From Planctomycetota bacterium (GTDB lineage: Bacteria > Planctomycetota > UBA1135), in contig JAPKBM010000006.1 in assembly GCA_026421205.1 (NCBI GenBank), forward strand, positions 1 to 64,000: a stretch of DNA of 64,000 nt, in the 5' to 3' direction. Made by a program: the position numbers and the translations under genes. Shown here piece after piece: positions 27,468-35,860 of this stretch. Each line of letters opens with the position of its first letter. Position 1 is the stretch's first letter. Under the pieces are notes generated by a model. That model was not told the origin of the DNA, searched no databases, and saw nothing but the letters and a program-made list of their open reading frames with translations.

Positions 27468-28041
27468 GTGATTTCACAAGACCCCATTCCCTCTTTACAG
27501 GCCAATCCAGACTGGTTGGTCTTGGGGTTTGTCTGCTACTTACTAGCTGGTTTCTTCTTTTACTCTTCTTTGGGCCGAGGTCGTCCTCGCCATAGGCTTC
27601 GGATGATTTTTGATACGGGGCCCCGCAGTTTGACGGTTCTTCGGGATGCGGTTTTGGCAAAGGCCCGTGGGCAAGCCGGCGCTACATTGATAGTGACCGG
27701 ATCGAGTTTCCTTCTTGCGGGCATGCTGTTACCTGCACCCCCTCTTCCACACGTCCAGTGGGGGGGGGGCGGCTTCTCTCTTTCTCTTGGCCATCCTTTT
27801 TCAAGCTTTGCTCGCCGGGCATGTGCGCCGGTCCATGCGTAACGCTGTGAAGGACCATCTCAGTCAGCATCCTTTTTCTTTTGAAGATCAGATTTCCTTA
27901 ACACGCGAAATTGGTGATTTATTTGCAGTACCCTCTTCCCGAGAGGACACTTTAGAGGGTTATGTTGCTAAAGTGCGCCACGCATTAGGGATTCAAGAAA
28001 GCCCAAGTCGACTTTTCGGAAAGTCTTCTTTACGCCGATAA
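27468..28041 (+). CDS. Small membrane protein, frame broken at a 10-G tract
   Basis: Two overlapping frames together read as one protein of about 190 residues. The first (GTG 27468) gives a membrane helix (LVLGFVCYLLAGFFFYS), a cytoplasmic loop with RSLTVLRDAVLAKAR and a second helix (TLIVTGSSFLLAGMLL). After the G tract the +1 frame gives a third helix (ASLFLLAILFQALLAG) and a soluble tail to the TAA at 28041. Removing one G from 27760-27769 restores a single frame. The cause could be a sequencing error, slippage in the strain, or phase variation. The family was not recognised. It sits 37 nt before comF. Confidence 0.65.
27760..27769 (+). repeat. Homopolymer of ten G within the membrane-protein gene
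   Basis: Nine G would keep the reading frame; ten breaks it. Such tracts are prone to slippage during replication and to miscalling during sequencing. Confidence 0.9.
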
Positions 28042-28078
28042 CCACCTCACGCCTTTTGATTTCTTCGTCTCCCTTTTG

Positions 28079-28768
28079 ATGAAGAATTTCTCCCTTTGGA
28101 TGCGTCAAGGACTTCAGTCTTTGATGGAAACGCGTTGCGCCTTGTGCGCCATGCCCATGCCTTGGCCGACGGCCCCGGAACTTTGTGATGCGTGCCGGCA
28201 AGAATGGCCGACTTCAGGCAGCAACTTCTGCGGGAGTATCCTCGCAGCGGGCCTCTACGTGGGGAGCCTTCAAACCACCGTATTGCGGGCAAAGGAAGAA
28301 GCCAACTCACCCTTGCAGTCGGTTCTTGCTCAGCGTCTTCTGACCAGCATCCAAAAGGCTGACTTGGCGCCAGGGTGTTTTGTTCCCATTCCCCCTTCTT
28401 TCCGCCGACGCCTCCGGGCCCATTCCTTGCCGGTGGCCCTTGCAAATCACCTCTCTCGCTCTTTACATTGGCCGTCTGTTGCCCTCCTCAAGAACTGCAG
28501 AAAAACAGCCCCGCAGGCCTCTCTTCAAGGAAGAGGCCGTCGGAGGAACCGAAAAAATTCCATGGCGCTGCAGCTTTTTGCAAGAAAGCCCGTAGCCCCC
28601 GTCTGGTTGGTGGACGATGTTTGCACAACTGGAGCGACTTTGGCCGAGGCAGTTCGTGTTTTCCGAGAGCATGGAATTCCTTGCGCCGGGGCGGTGGTGG
28701 CGGCTCGTGTGGATGCATCCCCCAATTTTTTGGAATCTTCCTTCCTACTTCCTAGACTTTCAGCGTGA
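28079..28768 (+). CDS. ComF-family phosphoribosyltransferase-like protein
   Basis: 229 residues from ATG 28079. The N-terminus has a zinc-ribbon-like pair (CALC and CDAC) followed by the conserved VPIPPSFRRRLR segment. The C-terminal part has the PRPP-binding motif VDDVCTTGAT with D179-D180. ComFC proteins act in DNA uptake in competent bacteria and occur widely in others, where the role is less clear. No other competence genes are nearby. It overlaps gluQRS by GTGA. Confidence 0.88.
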   Translation: MKNFSLWMRQGLQSLMETRCALCAMPMPWPTAPELCDACRQEWPTSGSNFCGSILAAGLYVGSLQTTVLRAKEEANSPLQSVLAQRLLTSIQKADLAPGCFVPIPPSFRRRLRAHSLPVALANHLSRSLHWPSVALLKNCRKTAPQASLQGRGRRRNRKNSMALQLFARKPVAPVWLVDDVCTTGATLAEAVRVFREHGIPCAGAVVAARVDASPNFLESSFLLPRLSA

Positions 28769-29700
28769 AAGGTCGTCTCGCACCTAGTCCCACGGGCGTT
28801 TTGCATTTGGGAAATGCCCGAAGCTTCGTGCTGGCATGGCTTCAAGCCCGTTCCCAAAATGGAACTCTGATTCTTCGTGTAGAGGATTTAGATGGCCCAA
28901 GAATTCAGGAGGATTCATGGCAAAAGTGTGTGGAGGATTTGAAGTGGTTAGGCCTTGATTGGGATGAAGGCCCTTATTTTCAGAGAGATCGTCCTGGGTT
29001 TTATGAGGCCGCCTTTGAAAAACTCAAAGAGGGGGGCTGGATCTACCCATGCACTTGCACGCGTAAAGATGTGGCGTTGGCAGCTAGCGCGCCTCATCTT
29101 GAGGAAGAAGGGCCCATTTATCCTGGCACATGTCGACAGAAACCTTGGTCCCGTATTCAGGAGACTTCGGAGGTTTCATGGCGGTTTGCGGTGCCCCCTT
29201 CTTGCACTCTTGAGGTCCCCGACCTTTTCCTTGAGTCCCGTTCATGGAACGTAGACATAGAGTTAGGAGATTTCATCGTGTGGAAAAAAAACAAGTCCCC
29301 GGCCTATCAATTGGCCGTAGTCATGGATGACGCAGCGCAAGGAGTGACGCATGTTCTTCGCGGCGATGACTTATTCCCTAGCGCAGCGCGACAAATGATG
29401 CTGTATCAAGCACTTCAGCTTTCCGTTCCCGCTTTTGCTCATGTGCCCTTAGTGGTCGGGAATGACGGCCGCCGCCTTGCCAAGCGGCATGGAGACACTT
29501 CACTCCGGTATTTAAGGGGACAAGGCCATACGCCTCAGCAAGTTTTGCAGTGGATTGCGCAGAGTTGTCTGGCGGAAGACGTGCTCCCGGTCAAGAATGC
29601 TTCTCCTCAGGAAATGCTTGAGGCCATGCGGATAGGTTGGAATTTGAGGCAGGTCCGTCCCGAAACGGTAACTTGGACCGGAAGTCTAGAAGCCCCATAG
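28765..29700 (+). CDS. gluQRS: Glutamyl-Q tRNA(Asp) synthetase
   Basis: 311 residues, the length of GluQRS, which lacks the anticodon-binding half of GltX and attaches glutamate to queuosine in tRNA-Asp. The HIGH-like motif is HLGN at 14-17, and the KMSKS equivalent is RLAKRH at 237-242. The zinc site is represented by CTCTRKDV and YPGTC. RVEDLDGPR and HVLRGDDL are also diagnostic. The start is GTG 28765, overlapping the comF stop. A truncated glutamyl-tRNA synthetase is the only serious alternative. Confidence 0.92.
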   Translation: MKGRLAPSPTGVLHLGNARSFVLAWLQARSQNGTLILRVEDLDGPRIQEDSWQKCVEDLKWLGLDWDEGPYFQRDRPGFYEAAFEKLKEGGWIYPCTCTRKDVALAASAPHLEEEGPIYPGTCRQKPWSRIQETSEVSWRFAVPPSCTLEVPDLFLESRSWNVDIELGDFIVWKKNKSPAYQLAVVMDDAAQGVTHVLRGDDLFPSAARQMMLYQALQLSVPAFAHVPLVVGNDGRRLAKRHGDTSLRYLRGQGHTPQQVLQWIAQSCLAEDVLPVKNASPQEMLEAMRIGWNLRQVRPETVTWTGSLEAP

Positions 29701-29701
29701 C

Positions 29702-29736
29702 AAGAGCCCCAAGAGCTTGCGCGCTTGGGGCTCTTT
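29702..29736. terminator. Candidate bidirectional terminator between convergent genes
   Basis: AAGAGCCCCAAG and CTTGGGGCTCTT form a perfect 12-bp stem with a 10-nt loop, directly after the gluQRS stop and 13 nt before the convergent lipoprotein stop. The T tract is short on both strands. Confidence 0.6.
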
Positions 29737-29748
29737 AGATCATGACTC

Positions 29749-30057
29749 CTAGTGGTTGTAAGGATTGTCCTTGTCGTAGTTGAAGAACAAACGGTTTGTG
29801 TCATGGTGCACTGAGCTCATATCCCGTTTAAATGCGGTTTCTCTAGCATCAAACTCACCGGCAACTTTTTCCAAGGTGTCGTGGTCAAACATATCACGGC
29901 CGTAGGCATCCTCACTGTGAATGTAATTGCCGCCTTGAACAACATAGGAGATACCGTCGGACATGGCTTTTGCGCCCGCGACAAACACGGAACAGGACGG
30001 AAGAAGAGCACCGCCTAGGAGGACGGCAAGCGTGAGGGAGTTGCGGGAAATTTTCAT
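29749..30057 (-). CDS. Small lipoprotein of unknown function
   Basis: 102 residues from ATG 30057; the frame is open upstream to 30432, but that part is antisense to hisS. The N-terminus is a lipoprotein signal (MKISRNSLTLAVLLGGALLPSC), with the lipobox cysteine at residue 22. The mature part is short and polar, ending DKDNPYNH, with no known domain. It is divergent from hisS; 127 bp separate the start codons. Confidence 0.7.
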   Translation of the reverse strand: MKISRNSLTLAVLLGGALLPSCSVFVAGAKAMSDGISYVVQGGNYIHSEDAYGRDMFDHDTLEKVAGEFDARETAFKRDMSSVHHDTNRLFFNYDKDNPYNH

Positions 30058-30171
30058 CTCGGGGACAAGGGGGGACGCCCGTGGGCGTAGTGCTAAGAGA
30101 TTAGTGGGGCCGGGAAGGGGAGTCAACGAGTTATCCATTGCGCATGGCATGAGAATCAAAGAGGGGGAGGC

Positions 30172-30177
30172 TATCCT
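30172..30177 (+). promoter_or_regulatory. Putative -10 element for a leaderless hisS transcript
   Basis: TATCCT ends 7 nt before the hisS ATG at 30185. There is no ribosome binding site at normal spacing. Confidence 0.4.
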
Positions 30178-30184
30178 TTGTGGC

Positions 30185-31495
30185 ATGGCTGGAAACCCCA
30201 TCCGCGCCCCAAGGGGCACTCGTGATTTTCTCCCGGAGGACCTCACTCTGGTTCGTTTGATGGAGCAAACGGCAAGGGATTTGGCTCTGGCAGGAGGATT
30301 CCTTGAAATACGCACCCCGTTCTTCGAGGAAACCACACTTTTTACCCGTTCTTTGGGGGACACTTCGGATGTCGTTGCGAAAGAAATGTTCACAGTGCCT
30401 CGACGAGGAGAATCAAAGGGTCCTGGGCTCACGTTTCGCCCGGAGGGGACGGCCGGCGCCGCACGGGCCTATGTCAGTCAGGGGCTCTCTGGCCGGGCAC
30501 CCTTTCAAAAATGGTTCTATTTGGGCCCCATGTTCCGCTATGAGCGGCCTCAAAAGGGTCGAGAGCGCCAATTCACCCAATTTGGCATTGAAGTCTTCGG
30601 GACCCAGTCCCCCATGATGGACGCCGAGATCATCCATCTAGCCACGCGTTTTTTTGAAGAATTAGGCTTTGGGGCTGAATTGGAAGTAAGAGTGAACACG
30701 ATGGGAGACCTCGCAGATCGAGATCGGTGGAGGCAGCAATTGACGGCATTCTTCCTGCCTGGATTGGGCAACCGTTGTTCTGACTGTCAAGATCGTGCAA
30801 CCAGGAACGTCTTTCGCTTGCTAGATTGCAAAAGTTCCACTTGTCAGGAGGCTAATCAAGGCGCCCCTTCCTTGTGGGATACTCTCGGAGATGAGGCAAA
30901 AGCCCATCATGAGGCTGTGACAGCGGCTCTGCGGACCCTTGGACGAGAGCCCCAGTTGGACACAGGAATTGTGCGGGGCTTGGACTATTACACCCGTACT
31001 GTTTTTGAAGTGCATTGCCCTACTTTGGGTGCGCGTTCCGCACTTTGCGGAGGAGGTCGCTATGACGGGCTTGTGGAAGAAGTGGGGGGAGTGCCGACGC
31101 CGGCCGTCGGCTTTGCGATCGGTTTCACGCCAACAGAAATTGCGATGACAGAGCTCGGACTGCCGGCGGCGGAAAAGTTAGCCCAGTTGAAACGATTTGA
31201 CCAGCCCCAAGTTTATGTGGTTGCCGTGACGGCCGACGACCGCCCGCACGTGCTTCAGCTGGCGGACTCATTGCGACGAGAAAATTTGGGTCGCGTTGAT
31301 TTGGATTACCGAGATAAATCCCTCAAGTCACAGTTTAAAGAAGCCGGGAAATCGGGCTCGCGAACTTGCGTGGTTCTTGGGCCAGATGAGAGAGAGGCCG
31401 GGGTAGCCGTTTTGCGAAACATGGAAACTCGCGAAGAGACTCCCGTGCCCTTAGCGGAGTTGCCGGAGCGCATTCGGCAACAGCTTCAATCATGA
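30185..31495 (+). CDS. hisS: Histidyl-tRNA synthetase
   Basis: 436 residues from ATG 30185 (APRGTRDFLPED is the family N-terminus). Class II motifs are present: FRPEGTAGAARAY (motif 2 region), FRYERPQKGRERQFTQFG, the HisA motif RGLDYYTRTVFEV and GGGRYDGL, and GFAIGFTPTEI (motif 3 region). A small insertion has four cysteines (CSDC and CKSSTC), like the zinc-type insert of some HisRS. The anticodon-binding domain is about 345-436. It overlaps nadD by ATGA. Confidence 0.96.
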   Translation: MAGNPIRAPRGTRDFLPEDLTLVRLMEQTARDLALAGGFLEIRTPFFEETTLFTRSLGDTSDVVAKEMFTVPRRGESKGPGLTFRPEGTAGAARAYVSQGLSGRAPFQKWFYLGPMFRYERPQKGRERQFTQFGIEVFGTQSPMMDAEIIHLATRFFEELGFGAELEVRVNTMGDLADRDRWRQQLTAFFLPGLGNRCSDCQDRATRNVFRLLDCKSSTCQEANQGAPSLWDTLGDEAKAHHEAVTAALRTLGREPQLDTGIVRGLDYYTRTVFEVHCPTLGARSALCGGGRYDGLVEEVGGVPTPAVGFAIGFTPTEIAMTELGLPAAEKLAQLKRFDQPQVYVVAVTADDRPHVLQLADSLRRENLGRVDLDYRDKSLKSQFKEAGKSGSRTCVVLGPDEREAGVAVLRNMETREETPVPLAELPERIRQQLQS

Positions 31496-32100
31496 CGCGT
31501 GTTTTTTTTGGTGGGTCTTTTGACCCTATTCATCGTGGCCACCTTGCGATTGCCGATGCCGTAAAAAAGATGGTACAGCCGACGGATTTTTTTTGGATTC
31601 CGGCTTGGATCTCTCCACACAAAATTCAGACTCCTCCTGCCGCAGTGCAGGACCGTTTAGCCTTATTGCAGTGTGCATTAAAGCCGCGAGAAAACGACGT
31701 TATTCTTGATTTAGAAGTCCGGCGAGAAGGCCCCTCGTACACAATAGAAACGCTCCGGATTTTGCAGGAGAATCGGCCTAAACATGAGGACTATTTCGTT
31801 TTGGGTGGGGATTCTTTAGAACGGATCGCCCAATGGAGGGACATCGGCGAAATCATGACGCGCGTCACTTTTCTGATTGCCCCGCGCCTGCATTGGGGGC
31901 CAGAGAGTGAACTGGGTTGGAGAGCAACCTTGCCGGAAGGGTTGAGCGCCGTTTTTAAGGGCCGATGGCTTCCGATGGAGCCTGTGGACTTGTCTTCCCG
32001 TGAAATCCGAGATCAATTACGTTTGGAAAAAGAAGTTCCGGAGGACTTCCCCAACGGAGTGCTTTCGGAGATTCGCCGAAGGCGCCTTTACCAAAGCTGA
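31492..32100 (+). CDS. nadD: Nicotinate-nucleotide adenylyltransferase
   Basis: 202 residues. GGSFDPIHRGHL at 7-18 is the NadD nucleotidyltransferase motif, with FWIPAWISPHK, YFVLGGDSLERI and the C-terminal SSREIR motif. It makes deamido-NAD from nicotinate mononucleotide and ATP. It overlaps hisS by ATGA upstream and the convergent PpiC gene by 13 bp downstream. Confidence 0.94.
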   Translation: MTRVFFGGSFDPIHRGHLAIADAVKKMVQPTDFFWIPAWISPHKIQTPPAAVQDRLALLQCALKPRENDVILDLEVRREGPSYTIETLRILQENRPKHEDYFVLGGDSLERIAQWRDIGEIMTRVTFLIAPRLHWGPESELGWRATLPEGLSAVFKGRWLPMEPVDLSSREIRDQLRLEKEVPEDFPNGVLSEIRRRRLYQS

Positions 32101-33026
32101 AGCTTTGCATCTTCAAGAAGCGCAGTCCGGTAGGCCTGAATTTCCTGCATAGATGCGGGTGCCGCCAATATTTCTTGAATCAGTGTCCCTCGAACATTTT
32201 CTAAAAGCGTTGTCGTTCTCGCAACGAGCTTGACAATATGAAATCCGGCCCCAGTCTTGAAAACATTGGAGAATTCTCCTGGTTGCAGTGCTTTGACCGC
32301 CGTGCCAAATGCAGGCCCATAAAGACGCCCGTTGTAATGAGGCAGATCGCCGGACTTCTCACGAGACACACGGTCATGAGAAAACTCTTTGGCCATGACG
32401 GAGAACCCCATTCCATTTTGAAGCTCTTGGAAAACTTCATTGGCTTTCCCTTCCGCAAGCTCTTGAAGTTCCTTTCCTTGAATGTCGGCTGGTTTCCTTC
32501 CCTGGCGAATGAGCTCCGCGCGGAGGACATTGGGCATGATAAGGATGTGCTGCACATGAACTTTATTTCCCTCGGGCCCGTAAGCAAAATGGAATGCTTG
32601 TTTGATCTTGTCATCCGTTGCAAGGCGTGTTTTTAAAACAAGTTGCTCTAGGAGGATTTGCTGCGTGACCTCTCGCTGAAGACCCGTTCGGAAGAGTGAG
32701 AGGTCTTGGCCATTTTGCTGTAAACCTTTCTCAAAGTCTTCTTCGGATAAATCCCTCTTTTGTTCGGCCTCTCGTTGCGCAACGCGCTCTCGAAGGAGGG
32801 CGTCGGACACAAGGATCTGGTAGCGTTTTGCTTCTTCTCGGACGAGCCAGTCCGTGGCTAATTCTTGGACACCTCGCTTGCCGAAGCGGACATAAAGATA
32901 TTCCAGGTAGTCTTTACGTTGGATTTCATGCTCATTCACCCGTGCAATAACGTTGGCGGCCAGAAGGTTTGGAGCAGGAGCATCTTGAGGGATGGCTCCC
33001 CAGAAGAGGGAGAAGAGAAGAATCAT
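32088..33026 (-). CDS. PpiC/SurA-type periplasmic peptidyl-prolyl isomerase
   Basis: 312 residues. A signal peptide (ILLFSLFWGAIPQDA) precedes a SurA-like helical chaperone segment (ARVNEHEIQRKDYLEYLYVR) and a parvulin domain at about 175-275: VHVQHILIM, FSVMAKEFSHD, GDLPHYNGR and VFKTGAGFHIVKL. Such proteins help fold exported proteins. The position of the single parvulin domain and the length resemble PrsA/SurA relatives. It is divergent from the phosphoesterase gene, with 80 bp between starts. Confidence 0.88.
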   Translation of the reverse strand: MILLFSLFWGAIPQDAPAPNLLAANVIARVNEHEIQRKDYLEYLYVRFGKRGVQELATDWLVREEAKRYQILVSDALLRERVAQREAEQKRDLSEEDFEKGLQQNGQDLSLFRTGLQREVTQQILLEQLVLKTRLATDDKIKQAFHFAYGPEGNKVHVQHILIMPNVLRAELIRQGRKPADIQGKELQELAEGKANEVFQELQNGMGFSVMAKEFSHDRVSREKSGDLPHYNGRLYGPAFGTAVKALQPGEFSNVFKTGAGFHIVKLVARTTTLLENVRGTLIQEILAAPASMQEIQAYRTALLEDAKLQLW

Positions 33027-33088
33027 GGAAGAAGATGAAGAGGTGGCTTGCGACTTGAGGGTGGGGAGACGAAAATACCCCGTCCGAC

Positions 33089-33101
33089 CTGTTCCGAACA
33101 G
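33089..33101 (+). promoter_or_regulatory. Inverted repeat CTGTTC-C-GAACAG before the phosphoesterase gene
   Basis: A perfect 6-bp inverted repeat around one base ends 5 nt before the ATG at 33107. TCCGA also recurs three times at about 10-bp spacing (33083, 33093, 33102). It is a possible operator; no regulator is assigned. Confidence 0.35.
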
Positions 33102-33106
33102 TCCGA

Positions 33107-33877
33107 ATGAGAATAGCCTTTATCTCCGATCTTCACGCAAACCTAGAAGCCCTTGAACGGGTCTTAGAGGATGTGGCGGGGCAAAACGTAGACCAAGTGG
33201 TCTGCCTTGGAGACATTGTAGGTTATGGCGCTTCGCCGGCCGAAGTTTGCCGGTTGACGATGGAGCATTCCGATCTCACCTTGCAGGGGAATCACGATGC
33301 GGCCTTGCTGGATGACATTCATGCTCGGGGATTCAATGAGCGCGCTTTGAAGGCAGTGGACTGGACACGAAAAGCCATGGACCCTGAGTTGGAGGAGTAT
33401 TGGGCAATCTGGGATTGGCTAGGGGGGTTGTCCCCGAATATGGAATTGCCGATAAGCGCTACGGATTCCGTGCAGTTGGTGCATGCAAGCCCGCGGGATC
33501 CTTTGGCGGAGTATTTGCTTCCGAACCTCCCGCAAAACCATCGACGTCTTTTAGAGAATTTTGAGCAAGCGCATCACCGTGTGACTTTTTTTGGTCACAC
33601 GCATCATCCGGGTGCTTTCGCAACCCGAACCCCTTTCTATCGCGCACAAGGAGAGGAAGACCAATTGGCTCTTCGCGAAGACCATTCCTACCTCATTAAT
33701 GTTGGCTCAGTTGGCCAGCCAAGAGACGGTGACCCGCGCTTGTGTTACGTAATTTTTGACGGTGAGGTCGTGCGGTGGCGCCGCCTTGTTTACAATCACG
33801 AGGCTGCCGCCGAACGTATTTACGCTGCCGAAGGCTTGCCCAACACGCTTGGAGAACGCCTTTTGGTGGGCCGCTAA
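33107..33877 (+). CDS. Calcineurin-like metallophosphoesterase
   Basis: 256 residues with the full set of metal-binding motifs of the YfcE/MJ0936-like branch: ISDLHANLEAL, CLGDIVGYG, QGNHDAAL and FGHTHHPG, plus a final NVGSVGQPRDGDPR. These enzymes hydrolyse phosphodiesters; the substrate here is unknown. No Shine-Dalgarno sequence precedes the ATG. yidC follows immediately, so the two are probably cotranscribed. Confidence 0.9.
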   Translation: MRIAFISDLHANLEALERVLEDVAGQNVDQVVCLGDIVGYGASPAEVCRLTMEHSDLTLQGNHDAALLDDIHARGFNERALKAVDWTRKAMDPELEEYWAIWDWLGGLSPNMELPISATDSVQLVHASPRDPLAEYLLPNLPQNHRRLLENFEQAHHRVTFFGHTHHPGAFATRTPFYRAQGEEDQLALREDHSYLINVGSVGQPRDGDPRLCYVIFDGEVVRWRRLVYNHEAAAERIYAAEGLPNTLGERLLVGR

Positions 33878-33883
33878 TTGACC

Positions 33884-35860
33884 ATGAACTTTAGATCCAT
33901 TCTTACTCTGCTCCTTTGGGGCATCATTGCTTGGCTGCTCGTGCGCTCATGCTCTCCGGAGAGCACGGCCCCTACGGATCATGGAAGCCTCGATGTCCGC
34001 CTTGAAAGTTTTGCCTCCACGCAGGAGCAAGAAAAAACTTTTGTTTTGGAGAACGAGTTGGTTTGGTCAAAGTGGACCACGGCCGGCGCAGGTTGCCTTG
34101 AGGTTCGCCTCAAAGAGTTTGCGCCTGAGCTTGGCAGTGAGGAGTCTCTCGTTGTGTTTGAGGCCGTTCCAGAAATGCCACCACCCGCCGGTCAAGGCCC
34201 TACGGTCGTGCATTATCGAAAGCGCCTTGGTCTTCGTGTTTTTGAGGTGGGAGATGTTTTGGGCGGAAGTCCCGACGCCGCACAATGGTCGGTTGAAGTT
34301 CTTACGGAATCACGTGAACTCCTCTTTACGGTGACTTCGGCAAGTGGCGTTCTCCTGACAAAAAGAGTCCGTCTTCCAGAAAGTCGCTATCACTTCGACG
34401 TGGAGCTGACCGCGGCTTCTAGCTCTTCCAGCACGATTGGGAAAACTTTGGCAATGCGTGTCGGAACGGGTGGAGGCATGCTTCGTGAAGAGGATGCTTT
34501 CTACCGCAACCCGTATGCAGCTGCGGCAATCATGGAATATGGCTCAGTTGAGGACATGGAAACCTATTATCCAGACGGCTCTTTACCGGACCGTCGGGAC
34601 ATGGCCTCTCGCTGGAATGGTGAAATCCCTTACGTGGTGGAAGGCTCGAAGTATTTTTTGAGTTTGATTCGAGCTTTGGACCAACCTTTTCAAGGTGCCG
34701 TAGCCGAAGTTCTTTGGGATGAAACCGCCCGGGAGGATGCTATTTTCAAGGGGCTCTCCCCCGAAGATCGCAGCATGTACCGAGAGATTGGCGTCGCGGA
34801 ATGGGCATGGCGGAAGGCCCATGGAAACCAGTTCCCGTCGGGGGAGGATTTGGCCGATGACCTCGAGTTGGATGCCCAGTTCATCAATAATGTTTTGTCG
34901 GATTACCGTATGCGCTTGCAGCAGGGGAGTTCCGGAGAGTATTGGTCGAAAACATCCGTGTCCGGAGATTTCTCTTTGCATTTAGGGAGACCAGAAGACG
35001 CACCCGAGAAACAACGTATTCAATGGTACGTTGGCCCGAAGAGTCCAGAGGCTCTCGCGGATTACGGCCCAGCGGCAACGGCGGCGGAGTTTGCAGACTA
35101 CGGCTCCTCTTTCTTTTATAAACTTTTCTTTACGAATCATATTGCACCCGCCATTTTGGGCATTCTTAAGTTTTTCCAATCGATCGTTACCAATTGGGGT
35201 GTGGCCATCATCTTGCTGACCCTTTTAGTGCGCGGTAGCTTGATGCCTTTGAATAGGAAAAGCCAGTTAAAGATGGCGGAGTACCAGGTGAAGATGAAAA
35301 AGGTGAAACCAATGATGGACGCCATCAACACCAAGTTCGCGAAGGATCCACAGCGGAAACAGCAGGAGACGATGAAACTTTACAAGAAATATAAAGTTTC
35401 CCCTCCGTTGGGTGGCTGCCTTCCAATTTTCATTCAAATGCCCATTTTTATCGGACTTTTCGCGGCCCTTCGTTCTTCCATTCTTTTACGCCAAGAGGGC
35501 TTTGTGGGTTGGATTACAGATCTTTCCCGTCCTGATGCTTTGATCGATTTCGGGGGTCCCATTGCCGACGTGTTCCTTTTACGGAGTGTGACGTCGTTCA
35601 ACTTGCTTCCAATTGTAATGGTGATTCTTTGGGTGGTTCATCAGAAGTCCATGCCCAAGCAGGTGGATCCCCAGCAGGCGCAAATGCAAAAAATGATGAC
35701 ATGGATGCCTGTATTGTTTGGCATTATGTTGTACAACTACGCCGCTGGACTTTCGTTGTATATGATTGTTTCTTCGGCCGTTGGCATCTTTGAAGCAAAG
35801 ATCATTAAGAAAAAGTGGCCCGTGGCGGTGCCCGAGTCCGGTGGAAAAAAGGCTGGCTGA
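33884..35860 (+). CDS. yidC: Membrane protein insertase YidC
   Basis: 658 residues from ATG 33884 (a TTG at 33878 is the only earlier option). An N-terminal membrane helix (LTLLLWGIIAWLLVRSC) is followed by the large periplasmic beta domain of the Gram-negative type. The conserved membrane part starts around residue 420, with FFQSIVTNWGVAIILLTLLVRG; R450 is the hydrophilic-groove arginine. KYKVSPPLGGCLPIFIQMPIF and ALRSSILLRQ are signature segments. The periplasmic domain supports a diderm envelope. It inserts and folds inner-membrane proteins with or without SecYEG. mnmE overlaps its end, a common bacterial neighbourhood. Confidence 0.95.
   Translation: MNFRSILTLLLWGIIAWLLVRSCSPESTAPTDHGSLDVRLESFASTQEQEKTFVLENELVWSKWTTAGAGCLEVRLKEFAPELGSEESLVVFEAVPEMPPPAGQGPTVVHYRKRLGLRVFEVGDVLGGSPDAAQWSVEVLTESRELLFTVTSASGVLLTKRVRLPESRYHFDVELTAASSSSSTIGKTLAMRVGTGGGMLREEDAFYRNPYAAAAIMEYGSVEDMETYYPDGSLPDRRDMASRWNGEIPYVVEGSKYFLSLIRALDQPFQGAVAEVLWDETAREDAIFKGLSPEDRSMYREIGVAEWAWRKAHGNQFPSGEDLADDLELDAQFINNVLSDYRMRLQQGSSGEYWSKTSVSGDFSLHLGRPEDAPEKQRIQWYVGPKSPEALADYGPAATAAEFADYGSSFFYKLFFTNHIAPAILGILKFFQSIVTNWGVAIILLTLLVRGSLMPLNRKSQLKMAEYQVKMKKVKPMMDAINTKFAKDPQRKQQETMKLYKKYKVSPPLGGCLPIFIQMPIFIGLFAALRSSILLRQEGFVGWITDLSRPDALIDFGGPIADVFLLRSVTSFNLLPIVMVILWVVHQKSMPKQVDPQQAQMQKMMTWMPVLFGIMLYNYAAGLSLYMIVSSAVGIFEAKIIKKKWPVAVPESGGKKAG

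Noticed and set aside
27715-28041. Separate gene in the +1 frame after the G tract
   Set aside because: Its N-terminal part is the out-of-frame reading of the upstream gene; the two frames join into one membrane protein if one G is removed.
29963-30184. N-terminal extension of hisS from 29963
   Set aside because: It runs through the divergent lipoprotein gene and lacks similarity to HisRS; the family N-terminus begins at 30185.
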